The position numbers were made by a program, and so were the translations under genes. Of a stretch of 64,000 nucleotides of DNA, positions 1 to 9,862 are shown in pieces; positions within the stretch are counted from its first letter, which is position 1; every line of letters starts with the position of its first letter. Under the pieces are notes generated by a model. The model saw only the letters and a list, made by a program, of their open reading frames with translations. It was not told the origin of the DNA and did no database searches. Origin of the DNA: Kocuria palustris (GTDB lineage Bacteria > Actinomycetota > Actinomycetes > Actinomycetales > Micrococcaceae); assembly GCF_016907795.1 (NCBI RefSeq), contig NZ_JAFBCR010000001.1, positions 1,922,001 to 1,986,000 on the forward strand, in the 5' to 3' direction.

Positions 1-106
1 GCACCTCGAGCTCGGCGAACTGGGGGTATCTGGACACATGATTGGTGAAGACGTCGGGTCCCGTGCCGGCGATGAACCCGGCGGTGAGTCTGGTCCAGTA
101 GTCGTC
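1..106 (-). pseudogene. Truncated sugar-ABC solute-binding protein fragment
   Basis: Reading the minus strand from 106 to the window edge gives 35 uninterrupted residues with the patterns DDYWTRLTAGFIAG, GTGPDVF and YPQFAEL. This matches the region about 60-100 residues into family 1 extracellular sugar-binding proteins, where a YWxKL...GxxPDVF stretch is common. The N-terminal part, with the lipoprotein signal, is missing because the left end of the IS3-family element lies at 107. The C-terminal part runs off the window. A carbohydrate ABC transporter next to a lactose operon makes sense, but the substrate cannot be read from this fragment. Confidence 0.6.
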
Positions 107-134
107 CCTGAAGCGCCCTGGGTTTGGTTCCGAG
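107..134 (+). repeat. Left terminal inverted repeat of IS3-family element
   Basis: The first 19 bases are identical to the reverse complement of 2639-2657. A single G/C mismatch follows, then eight more matching bases. Confidence 0.85.
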
Positions 135-423
135 CTTCCTGAAGGAGAATCGGATCATGCCCAAGAAGTTCACCCCCGAGTTCCGCGAACGCGCCGTGCG
201 GATGGTCTTCGACCGCCAAGCCACCGAGGGCGGACCACGCGCGGCCTCCATCCGAGTCGTGGCCGAGTCGCTGGGCTGCGGGCCCGAGACCCTGCGCGCC
301 TGGTGCAACCAAGCCATCACAGCAAGCAAGGCCACACCGGCACCCGCCACTGACGAGAGCCTGGGCGAAGAGAATCGCAGGCTGCGTCGAGAACTCGCCG
401 AAGCCCGCCGCGCCAATGAGATC

Positions 424-447
424 GGCGGATTCAAGCGGTCAGCGCAA
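424..447 (+). repeat. Left inverted repeat of IS30 element
   Basis: Matches the reverse complement of 1634-1657 at 23 of 24 positions. It is preceded by the ATC target duplication at 421-423. Confidence 0.9.
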
Positions 448-492
448 CATCTCCTGTGAGATGGGACAGTCACTGACCACAGGAGGATCCGG

Positions 493-1650
493 ATGCAGGG
501 CAAGCACGGTCATCTCAGCCGGGAGCAGAAGCAGCTGGCGCTCAGGTTGCACGCGAGGGGCTGGCGGCTGGTCGATATCGCCAAGGAGATCGGCTGCAGC
601 GCGCCGATGGTCGGGGTCATGGCCCGGAGCGGCAGGCACCTCGATGCCAAACCGCTCGGCTGGAAACCACGCCAGGGCTGCCTGACGATCGATGAGCGCG
701 AGCAGATCCTTCTGGGGATCAATCGTGGCGACACATTCACCGCGATCGCCGGGCAGCTGGGGCGAACGGTGTCCACCATCAGCCGTGAGGTCAAGCGCGG
801 CGGAGGCCGCTGCGAATACTCGGCTTGGCGCGCACATGAACGTGCCCGCCAGCAGACTCGTCGGCCGAAGCCGTTCAAGCTCAGGCCCGGCCGACTGCTC
901 GAGGAGGTCGCCAGTCGGCTGGAGCAGTTGTGGTCGCCCGACGAGATCGCGGTGCGCCTACGGTTGGATCATGCCGATGATCCGCAGATGCGTGTGAGCC
1001 ACGAGACGATCTACCAGTCGCTGTTCGTGCAGGGCAGAGGCGAGTTGCGCCGTGAACTGGCCCGGTGCCTGCGGTCCGGAAGGACGGCTCGCAAGCCTCG
1101 CGGGGCCATCGAGGGTCGTGGCCGCATCCCCGGCATGGTGATGCTCAGCCAGCGCCCTGCCGAAGCCGACGACCGTGCAGTGCCCGGGCATTGGGAGGGT
1201 GACCTCATCCTTGGTCAGGGCAGCCGCAGCGCTGTCGGGACGCTCGTCGAGCGCTCGACACGGATGACATTGCTGCTGCACCTGCCCGATGGCAAGAGCG
1301 CCGAGCAGGTCGAGGCAGCAATGCGCGAGGCGGTCAGCAAGCTGCCGTCCTCCTTGGCCCGAACGATCACCTGGGACCAGGGCGCGGAGATGGCCAAGCA
1401 TGCTGCGTTCACTACCGCCACGGGCATTCCGATCTACTTCTGCGATCCTCACTCGCCCTGGCAGCGCGGCAGCAACGAGAACACCAACGGCCTGCTGCGC
1501 CAGTACCTCCCCAAAGGCACCGACCTCAGCGGCCTCAGCCGCAGGGAACTCGACATGATCCAGGACAGTCTCAACGGACGCCCTCGGAAGACATTGGGCT
1601 ATCTGACACCATCAGAGAAGCTCGCAGAGTTCCTTGCGCTCACCGCTTGA
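493..1650 (+). CDS. IS30-family transposase
   Basis: A 385-residue protein that cuts and joins the ends of its own element. An N-terminal helix-turn-helix (LSREQKQLALRLHARGW) and a second DNA-binding segment (EREQILLGINRGDTF, IAGQLGRTVSTISREV) are followed by the integrase-like catalytic core. The DDE residues are visible in GHWEGDLILG (first Asp), TWDQGAEMAKH (second Asp) and SNENTNGLLRQYLPKGTDL (Glu), the last being a signature of the IS30 family. Length is normal (about 340-390 aa). An AGGAGG site at 481-486 precedes ATG 493. The TGA at 1648-1650 lies inside the right inverted repeat. The gene looks intact, so the element could still move. Confidence 0.93.
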   Translation: MQGKHGHLSREQKQLALRLHARGWRLVDIAKEIGCSAPMVGVMARSGRHLDAKPLGWKPRQGCLTIDEREQILLGINRGDTFTAIAGQLGRTVSTISREVKRGGGRCEYSAWRAHERARQQTRRPKPFKLRPGRLLEEVASRLEQLWSPDEIAVRLRLDHADDPQMRVSHETIYQSLFVQGRGELRRELARCLRSGRTARKPRGAIEGRGRIPGMVMLSQRPAEADDRAVPGHWEGDLILGQGSRSAVGTLVERSTRMTLLLHLPDGKSAEQVEAAMREAVSKLPSSLARTITWDQGAEMAKHAAFTTATGIPIYFCDPHSPWQRGSNENTNGLLRQYLPKGTDLSGLSRRELDMIQDSLNGRPRKTLGYLTPSEKLAEFLALTA

Positions 1651-1657
1651 ATCCGCC
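1634..1657 (-). repeat. Right inverted repeat of IS30 element
   Basis: Partner of 424-447. The transposase stop codon overlaps it, and the second ATC target copy follows at 1658-1660. Confidence 0.9.
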
Positions 1658-1713
1658 ATCCTGAAAAAGGCCTCGGCTTTTTTCGCAGCGGAACTCGACC
1701 GCCCCACGACGAG

Positions 1714-2628
1714 ATGATCCGGTTCATCGACATGAACCGCGACGATTTCGGGGTCGAGGCCATCTGCCGCGTGATGCGCGAAACAGAATGTGGGTTCATC
1801 ACCTCCCGGGCCTACCGGGCTGCGAAGACTCGACCGGCCTCAGCTCGTGCTCTGCGTGATCAATCATTGATCCCGGAAATACAGCGCGTCCATGCGCAGA
1901 ACTATGGTGTCTACGGGGCGCGGAAGATGTGGCATGCGATGCGCCGAGCAGGCTGGGACCTGGGCCGCGATCAGGTCGCTCGTTTGATGCGTAGCGCCGG
2001 GTTGCACGGGGTCCGCCGGGGCCGCAAGCCCAACACCACCCGTCCAGCCCAGGCAGATGATCATCGCCCGGACCTGGTCCAGCGCGACTTCACGGCCGCG
2101 GCTCCGCATGAGCTCTGGGTCGCCGACATCACTTATGTGCGTCTTGTGTCGGGATTCTGCTATGCCGCATTCATCACGGATGTCTGCACCCGCAAGATCG
2201 TCGGCTGGTCGGTCGCTTCAACGCTGCACACAGATCGCCTGCCGCTTCTGGCTCTGGAACAGGCATTATTGACGACTGGTGCCCGTCGGGATTCTTCTGG
2301 CTTGACGCATCACTCGGATCGAGGGTCTCAATATGTGTCGCTGGCCTACTCGGATGCGCTGATTGCTGCAGGTGTGACTGCTTCAGTCGGTACGGTCGGG
2401 GATTCTTACGACAATGCCCTGGCAGAAACGGTCAATGGTCTCTATAAGACCGAGATCATCTACTCCAAGCGCGTCTGGCCCTCGGCTACTGCGGTGGAGA
2501 TCGCGACGTTGGACTGGGTCCACTGGTGGAACACGGCTCGGCTCCACGAACGACTGGGGTACCGGACCCCGGTCGAGGTCGAGGCTGCTTACACTGACCT
2601 CGAGGTGACCGCGCCCGCGGTGCCCTGA
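1714..2628 (+). CDS. IS3-family transposase OrfB (DDE integrase domain)
   Basis: A 304-residue catalytic subunit of the IS3 transposase. It contains the HTH_21-like N-terminal segment (NYGVYGARKMWHAMRRAG) and the rve core with the catalytic residues in WVADITYV (Asp), HHSDRGSQYVS (Asp) and DNALAETVNGLYKTE (Glu). The ATG at 1714 overlaps the orfA stop as ATGA and the frame is -1 relative to orfA, so in an intact element most product would be an OrfAB fusion made by frameshifting. Here OrfB is complete but its OrfA partner is broken by IS30, so transposition of this copy would need OrfA from elsewhere. Confidence 0.92.
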   Translation: MIRFIDMNRDDFGVEAICRVMRETECGFITSRAYRAAKTRPASARALRDQSLIPEIQRVHAQNYGVYGARKMWHAMRRAGWDLGRDQVARLMRSAGLHGVRRGRKPNTTRPAQADDHRPDLVQRDFTAAAPHELWVADITYVRLVSGFCYAAFITDVCTRKIVGWSVASTLHTDRLPLLALEQALLTTGARRDSSGLTHHSDRGSQYVSLAYSDALIAAGVTASVGTVGDSYDNALAETVNGLYKTEIIYSKRVWPSATAVEIATLDWVHWWNTARLHERLGYRTPVEVEAAYTDLEVTAPAVP

Positions 2629-2629
2629 C

Positions 2630-2657
2630 CTCGGAACGAAACCCAGGGCGCTTCAGG
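2630..2657 (-). repeat. Right terminal inverted repeat of IS3-family element
   Basis: Partner of the repeat at 107-134, with one mismatch in 28 positions. It begins just after the orfB stop codon at 2626-2628. Confidence 0.85.
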
Positions 2658-2764
2658 CTGAGTGTGTAGGAGCTCTCATCCTCGGGAGACCTCGACCTCT
2701 ATCCGGCCACCGACGCGCCGGCCCGCCGCGCGACGTGCGCTACACCCTCATCTGGGAAGAGCCG

Positions 2765-2905
2765 GTTGTTCAACGAGCTGGCGAGGTCGGGCTGGTAGGC
2801 GGCGGGGTTGCCGGTGTCGGGGTCGTCCAGCACCCGGCGTATGTCGACGGCCTCCTGGGTGGGGGCCAGCGCCTCGCCCCGGCGGCCCAGCTCCGCCAGG
2901 ATGGA
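2765..2905 (-). pseudogene. Tetratricopeptide-repeat protein remnant
   Basis: Minus-strand translation gives ILAELGRRGEALAPTQEAV, then DIRRVLDD, NPAAYQPDLASSLNN. This is the repeated motif of actinobacterial TPR proteins (LAxLGRxEEALxATQEAVxIxRxLAxxNPAAYxPDLAxSLNNL). Only about one and a half repeats remain. The sequence loses the motif after SLNN, at about 2764, and no start codon or domain context survives. It was probably brought in or left by rearrangements that accompanied the neighbouring insertion sequences. Confidence 0.65.
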
Positions 2906-2931
2906 ACCGGTTCAGGTGTCAGCCAATCAGT

Positions 2932-3033
2932 CACAACCATCCCGTGAAGAAGCAGACTCGAGCAGGGTCTTCGGAAAGAGCGCGAGGCGTCACGCGGTGA
3001 CGGCGATCTCCGCCTTGACCCTCCTATTGGCCT
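2932..3033 (+). repeat. 102-bp direct repeat, copy 1 (duplicate of lac permease 3' end)
   Basis: Identical to 3215-3316 over 102 bases (offset 283). Copy 2 contains the last 14 or so codons and stop of the permease gene at 3273-4688, so copy 1 is an orphan fragment of that gene's 3' end. Sequence identity ends sharply at 3033/3316. Confidence 0.9.
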
Positions 3034-3127
3034 CCAAAGCCTTCAGCGCGCTGCACCTGACCCCACCCCCGCGCATCCTCCACCTGGACCCCAAAGGCAC
3101 CTGACCAGGGCAAACCCCCGCCCCTAG

Positions 3128-3142
3128 TGACACGACGTGTCA
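3128..3142. promoter_or_regulatory. Perfect operator-like inverted repeat
   Basis: Two 7-base arms, TGACACG and CGTGTCA, flank a single A. The site lies between the two copies of the 102-bp repeat, next to a second, more widely spaced inverted repeat (CAGCTGAT at 3144-3151 and ATCAGCTG at 3196-3203). It resembles a dimeric repressor operator, but no gene start is close, so it may be a leftover control site. Confidence 0.35.
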
Positions 3143-3214
3143 GCAGCTGATCACGCAATCCCCCACAACCCCCCGATCCGCTCTCTTTCCACGAAATCAG
3201 CTGCGGAACCCCAG

Positions 3215-3316
3215 CACAACCATCCCGTGAAGAAGCAGACTCGAGCAGGGTCTTCGGAAAGAGCGCGAGGCGTCACGCGGTGACGGCGATCTCCGCCTTG
3301 ACCCTCCTATTGGCCT
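3215..3316 (+). repeat. 102-bp direct repeat, copy 2 (native permease 3' end)
   Basis: The functional copy, covering the last codons and stop of the lac permease (stop at 3273-3275) and 58 bases downstream of it. Confidence 0.9.
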
Positions 3317-4688
3317 TCTCCACGTCGAGGCGCGTCAGCAGCAGCAGGATGATGAAGTTCATGATGGCCGGGATCCACAGGTACATGAAGCTGATCATCT
3401 GCAGCGCGGACTCCGGCTGCGTGTCCGCACCACCGACGTAGCCACTCCATGCGAGCAGCCATCCTGCCAGTGCCGTCCCGATTCCGCCGCCCAGCTTCAC
3501 GCCGAACGAGGTACAGGAGTACATGACCCCATCGATGCGCCGGTTCTTGGTGAGGTAGGTGTACTCGGACGCCTCGGCTATCAGTGCGTTCAACGTGCCT
3601 TGCAGCGGGCTCATCCCGAGCGAGGCCAGGCCCGTGAAGAGGAGCATGAGGGGAATGCTGCCCATGTACGCCGCGACGAGAACACCGAGCCGGCCGACGA
3701 CCGCGATCACATACCCGGTGATGTTCACCCGGTACATCTCACCGAACCGCTTCACGAGGAACGGGGTGAAGAGCAGACCGATGATCAACGGCGCGTTGAT
3801 CGCCCACGCGAAGACTCCGAGAAGGTTCGCGTCGCCGAGGATGTACGTCATGAAGTAGATCCCCATGTTGAGCGTCGCGGTGAAGATCTGCGCCAGGAGG
3901 AACACGAGTAGGATGATGAGGTAGTACTTGTTGGCCACCGCGAGCTTCGCGGCCTCCTTGACGCTGGTCACCTCCACCTCGGCGAGCTCCGCGGGGTCAT
4001 GGTGGGCGCCCGGCCGGTCCGCAAGCTCCTCGCGCGAAAGCTCGCGCACCGAGAACACCGACAGCGAGTTCACGGCTAGCCCGATCACGGCGTAGATGAT
4101 GGCGATCGTGCGCCAGCCCTCGGCGCCGCCACCGAACTGTTGCACACCTGCGACGGTGAAGGTCTGGATGAGCATGCTCGTCCCGAAGGCGAACATGAAG
4201 CGGATGCAGCCCATCTGCACACGCTCGGCACCGTTCTTGGTGATGAGCGCCGTCAACGCCGAGAAGGCGATGTTGTTGGCCGTGAAGAAGACCGCGTTCA
4301 GCAGCGTGTAGGCGATGAAGAACCAGGCGTATTGCGCGGTCTGGCCGACGTTGGTCGGGATCGCGAAGGTGGCGATGAGCGCGGCGGCGCAACCGAAGTA
4401 CGCCCAGAACATCCACGGACGTGCCTTGCCCATCTTCGTGTGCGTGCGGTCGATGAGGTTTCCGAAGAAGAGGTCACTGACCCCGTCGAAAAGCCGGGAG
4501 ACCATGATCAATGTGCCGATGATGCCTGGGTTCAAGCCCACGGCATCGGTGAGGTAGATCATGACGAACGCGGACAGGAACGCATACACGACGTTCCCGC
4601 CGACATCGCCCGATCCATAACCGATCTTGTTGTACCACTTGAGGTACGTCTTCTCTTGGGTGGCAGGCACGTCGTTGTGACCCTTCAC
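3273..4688 (-). CDS. GPH-family sugar:cation symporter, likely lactose permease
   Basis: A 471-residue inner-membrane protein with about twelve hydrophobic segments. It belongs to the glycoside-pentoside-hexuronide (MelB/LacS-like) branch: N-terminal GYGSGDVGGNVVYAFLSAF and LTDAVGLNPGIIGTLIMVSR are typical, as is the DGVSDLFFGNLIDRT loop after helix 2 with the acidic residues used for cation coupling, and GKARPWMFW. There is no C-terminal EIIA domain, unlike LacS of lactic acid bacteria. It starts 4 bases after the lacZ stop and is on the same strand, so it is the second gene of a lacZ-permease operon and most likely imports lactose. Its 3' end was partly duplicated downstream (2932-3033). 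Codon usage is less GC-extreme than in the nar genes. Confidence 0.82.
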   Translation of the reverse strand: MKGHNDVPATQEKTYLKWYNKIGYGSGDVGGNVVYAFLSAFVMIYLTDAVGLNPGIIGTLIMVSRLFDGVSDLFFGNLIDRTHTKMGKARPWMFWAYFGCAAALIATFAIPTNVGQTAQYAWFFIAYTLLNAVFFTANNIAFSALTALITKNGAERVQMGCIRFMFAFGTSMLIQTFTVAGVQQFGGGAEGWRTIAIIYAVIGLAVNSLSVFSVRELSREELADRPGAHHDPAELAEVEVTSVKEAAKLAVANKYYLIILLVFLLAQIFTATLNMGIYFMTYILGDANLLGVFAWAINAPLIIGLLFTPFLVKRFGEMYRVNITGYVIAVVGRLGVLVAAYMGSIPLMLLFTGLASLGMSPLQGTLNALIAEASEYTYLTKNRRIDGVMYSCTSFGVKLGGGIGTALAGWLLAWSGYVGGADTQPESALQMISFMYLWIPAIMNFIILLLLTRLDVEKANRRVKAEIAVTA

Positions 4689-4692
4689 TAGT

Positions 4693-7788
<3,096 letters not shown>

Positions 7789-7805
7789 TCAGTGTGGTCT
7801 TCGTC

Positions 7806-7843
7806 ATACTAGGGTCAACAAAAGTGAACATCAACCCTGTTGA
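7806..7843 (-). promoter_or_regulatory. lacZ promoter with overlapping operator repeats
   Basis: On the minus strand a -35 TTGATG (7829-7834) is followed after 17 bases by a -10 TAGTAT (7806-7811). Overlapping it are TCAACA (7815-7820), TCAAC (7831-7835) and the inverse TGTTGA (7838-7843); TCAAC-CCT-GTTGA forms a 13-base inverted repeat. The divergent DeoR protein at 7941 is the obvious candidate to bind here and repress lacZ-permease, possibly also its own operon. Binding is inferred. Confidence 0.5.
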
Positions 7844-7940
7844 ACAGAACATTTTTTTGTTGGTCTCGTGGTCGCAATCGCTCGCCGGTAGTGGCAGGAT
7901 GCTGTGGTGGCAGGACCCCCTCGAAGTCCTAGGAGCGCAT

Positions 7941-8726
7941 GTGTCCGAGATGATTCCCGACCGTCGTCGGCAGGCGATCCTTGAGCGCGTCCGGTCCGCC
8001 GGTGCGGTCCGAGTGTCCGATCTGATCGAGGAGTTCAACGTCTCGGACATGACGGTGCGTCGGGACTTGGACCGGCTGGCGCGGGACGGAGAGGTGCAGA
8101 AGGTCCACGGCGGAGCGAAGCTGCCGGCGGGCTCCTCTGCGGCGGAGCCGGGCTTCGCCCGGAAGGCCGAGCTGCAGCTTCCCGAGAAGGCCGCCATCGC
8201 GGCCGCAGCCGAGGCCCTGATCGAGCCCGGGATGTCGGTGTCCTTGAACTCGGGGACCACCACTTTCGCCTTGGCTCGTGCCCTTCGCCGTGTCTCGGGC
8301 ATCACCCTGGTGACCAACTCCCCGCGCATCGCGACCCTGCTCCAGGACGCCCCAGCGGCAGGCCAGACCGTGATCCTCCTCGGGGGCGTCCGCACTCCTT
8401 CGGATGCACTGGTCGGACCGCTGGCGGCTGCGGCGCTGCGCACCCTGCATGTGGACCTGTGCTTCCTGGGTGTGCACGGGATCAGTGAACGTCAGGGGCT
8501 CACGACCCCGAACATGATGGAAGCCGAGATCAACCGACTCTTCCTGGACCGCTGCGACCGCAGCGTGGTGCTGGCCGACTCGACCAAGTGGGGCATGTCC
8601 GGCCTCTATCGCATCGCCGGCCTCGACGAGGTGGACTCCGTCATCACCGACGACGGGCTGGCAGCCGAGCACCGCGAGACCCTGAGCCGATTCGTCCCCG
8701 ACCTGCGACTGGAGCCCGTCCGATGA
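7941..8726 (+). CDS. DeoR-family transcriptional regulator of the lac/gal genes
   Basis: A 261-residue regulator. The N-terminal winged helix-turn-helix has the DeoR signature (RRQAILERVRSAGAVRVSDL, FNVSDMTVRRDLDRLARDG, VHGGAKLP). The C-terminal DeoRC domain senses sugar phosphates (LNSGTTTFALARAL, VTNSPRIATLL, LLGGVRTPSDALVGP, CFLGVHGI, VVLADSTKWG). The start chosen is GTG 7941, five bases after AGGAG (7931-7935); ATG 7950 is the alternative. It is divergent from lacZ and overlaps galT by ATGA (8723-8726), so it heads a regulator-galT-galK operon. By analogy with LacR and GatR it probably represses the lac/gal genes until an intermediate such as a galactose or tagatose phosphate releases it; the true inducer is unknown. 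Confidence 0.85.
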   Translation: MSEMIPDRRRQAILERVRSAGAVRVSDLIEEFNVSDMTVRRDLDRLARDGEVQKVHGGAKLPAGSSAAEPGFARKAELQLPEKAAIAAAAEALIEPGMSVSLNSGTTTFALARALRRVSGITLVTNSPRIATLLQDAPAAGQTVILLGGVRTPSDALVGPLAAAALRTLHVDLCFLGVHGISERQGLTTPNMMEAEINRLFLDRCDRSVVLADSTKWGMSGLYRIAGLDEVDSVITDDGLAAEHRETLSRFVPDLRLEPVR

Positions 8727-9862
8727 CCTCTCCCGAGCCTGCCGACACCACCGCCGAGCGGGTGATCGCGCACCGGATCCACCACCTCGCCGATGGGCGA
8801 GAAGCCGTGTTCTTCAGCGATCGCGGAACCTCGCCGGTGGAGCACATCGTCGATCAGCGCCCCCTGGGCCCCCGTCCGGCGGGCGGTGAGGTGCGCTTCG
8901 ACCGTCTGAGCGGGGAATGGGTGGCTGTGGCCGCTCACCGCCAGAGCCGCACGTATCTCCCCCCGGCCGACCAGTGCCCGTTGTGTCCGAGCACAGGCCA
9001 GCGGGAATCGGAGATCCCCGCAGCGGATTTCGGCGTCGTCGTCTTCGAGAACCGCTTCCCGTCGCTGGGGCCCGGACTGGGCGCGCTGCCGGAGGCGGAC
9101 GGGGCGGGGGGCCGGAGTCTGTGGGGGGCGCCCGCGCCTGCCTTCGGGCGATGCGAGGTGGTGGTGTTCACCCCCGAGCACGACGGCTCCTTCGCTTCGC
9201 TGCCCTTCGAGCGGGCGCGGACCGTCGTTGAGGCATGGGCTCAGCGCACCGAGGCCCTGTCGGCATTGCAGGGCGTCCGGCAGGTGTTCCCCTTCGAGAA
9301 TCGCGGCGAGCAGATCGGGGTGACTCTGCACCACCCGCACGGGCAGATCTATGCCTACCCGTATGCCGCACCCCACGCCGCGCAGCTGGCCGCCCGCTCG
9401 CGGGCCCATCTGGCCTCCACGGGCCGGGCTCTGATGGGTGAGGTCCTGGCCGATGAGGCCGCAGACGGGGATCGGATGGTCCTGGCCGGGGAGCACTTCT
9501 CCGCCTATGTGCCCTATGCGGCGCGCTGGCCGCTGGAGGTCCATCTGCTGCCGCATCGCCAGGTCCCGGATCTGGCGGCCCTGACGGGGGAGGAGCGCGA
9601 CGAGCTCGCAGTTCTCTATCGGAACCTGGTGCAGCGAGTGGATCGGCTCTATGCCACTCCCACTCCGTACATCGCCGCGTGGCATCAGACGCCCGTGACG
9701 ACGGCCGACCGGGAGGCCGGCTGGCTGCACCTGCGGCTGACCAGCCCGCGTCGGTCTGAGGACAAGCTGAAGTTCCTGGCCGGCTCCGAGGCCGGCATGG
9801 GCGCATTCATCAACGACGTCACCGCCGAGCAGACCGCCGCACGACTGAGGGGGGACGCATGA
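8723..9862 (+). CDS. galT: Galactose-1-phosphate uridylyltransferase
   Basis: A 379-residue enzyme of the Leloir pathway that swaps UMP between UDP-glucose and galactose-1-phosphate. The signature [11 protein letters not shown] holds the nucleophilic His206 (HPH at 204-206). A probable zinc site lies in the N-terminal half (DQCPLCPS), and ENRFPSL and [14 protein letters not shown] are conserved in the HIT-superfamily fold. ATG 8723 overlaps the regulator stop, and the stop TGA at 9860-9862 overlaps the galK start. No galE was found in this window, so UDP-galactose epimerisation must be encoded elsewhere. Confidence 0.94.
   Translation: MTSPEPADTTAERVIAHRIHHLADGREAVFFSDRGTSPVEHIVDQRPLGPRPAGGEVRFDRLSGEWVAVAAHRQSRTYLPPADQCPLCPSTGQRESEIPAADFGVVVFENRFPSLGPGLGALPEADGAGGRSLWGAPAPAFGRCEVVVFTPEHDGSFASLPFERARTVVEAWAQRTEALSALQGVRQVFPFENRGEQIGVTLHHPHGQIYAYPYAAPHAAQLAARSRAHLASTGRALMGEVLADEAADGDRMVLAGEHFSAYVPYAARWPLEVHLLPHRQVPDLAALTGEERDELAVLYRNLVQRVDRLYATPTPYIAAWHQTPVTTADREAGWLHLRLTSPRRSEDKLKFLAGSEAGMGAFINDVTAEQTAARLRGDA

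Larger units (their letters stand above)
424..1657 (+). mobile_element. IS30-family insertion sequence, 1234 bp, inside IS3 orfA
   Basis: The ends are 24-bp inverted repeats (424-447 and 1634-1657; GGCGGATTCAAGCGGT, one mismatch, AGCGCAA). They are flanked by a 3-bp direct repeat ATC at 421-423 and 1658-1660, a size usual for IS30 elements. The single long ORF encodes an IS30-type transposase. The insertion point is defined to the base because joining 423 to 1661 restores the OrfA reading frame. Confidence 0.93.
157..1717 (+). pseudogene. IS3-family OrfA (helix-turn-helix subunit), split by IS30 insertion
   Basis: The first part, 157-423, starts at ATG 157 after an AAGGAG ribosome site (142-147) and encodes MPKKFTPEFRERAVRM..., the helix-turn-helix protein typical of IS3 OrfA, ending in a leucine-rich stretch (ENRRLRRELAEARRAN). 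The remainder resumes at 1658 with ILKKASAFFAAELDRP and stops at TGA 1715-1717. If the IS30 element and one copy of the ATC duplication are removed, the frame is continuous (ANE-ILKKASAFF). As it stands the ribosome reads into IS30 and stops at 459. In the joined gene an A5G tract (1664-1669) and a T6 tract lie where IS3 elements usually make the -1 frameshift that fuses OrfA to OrfB. Confidence 0.9.
107..2657 (+). mobile_element. IS3-family insertion sequence, interrupted by an IS30-family element
   Basis: Imperfect 28-bp terminal inverted repeats lie at 107-134 and 2630-2657 (core CCTGAAGCGCCCTGGGTTT, then one mismatch, then GTTCCGAG). Between them are an orfA split by another IS and an intact orfB carrying the DDE integrase domain. 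Without the nested element (1234 bp plus 3 bp of duplication) the unit is about 1.31 kb, normal for IS3. The bases outside the two ends (GTC before 107, CTG after 2657) show no matching target duplication, so one flank was probably changed by recombination or deletion after insertion. Confidence 0.85.
2658..3104. other. Recombination scar with gene relics
   Basis: This stretch between the IS3 right end and the lac permease has no convincing intact gene. It holds a TPR gene remnant on the minus strand, a partial duplicate of the permease 3' end (2932-3033), and short plus-strand segments in shifting frames (for example VRYTLIWEE near 2735) that look like pieces of unrelated genes. Confidence 0.6.

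Noticed and set aside
2662-3000. Plus-strand open frames in the scar region as real genes
   Set aside because: They run across the TPR relic and the 102-bp duplication, change frame against every recognisable motif and lack ribosome sites.
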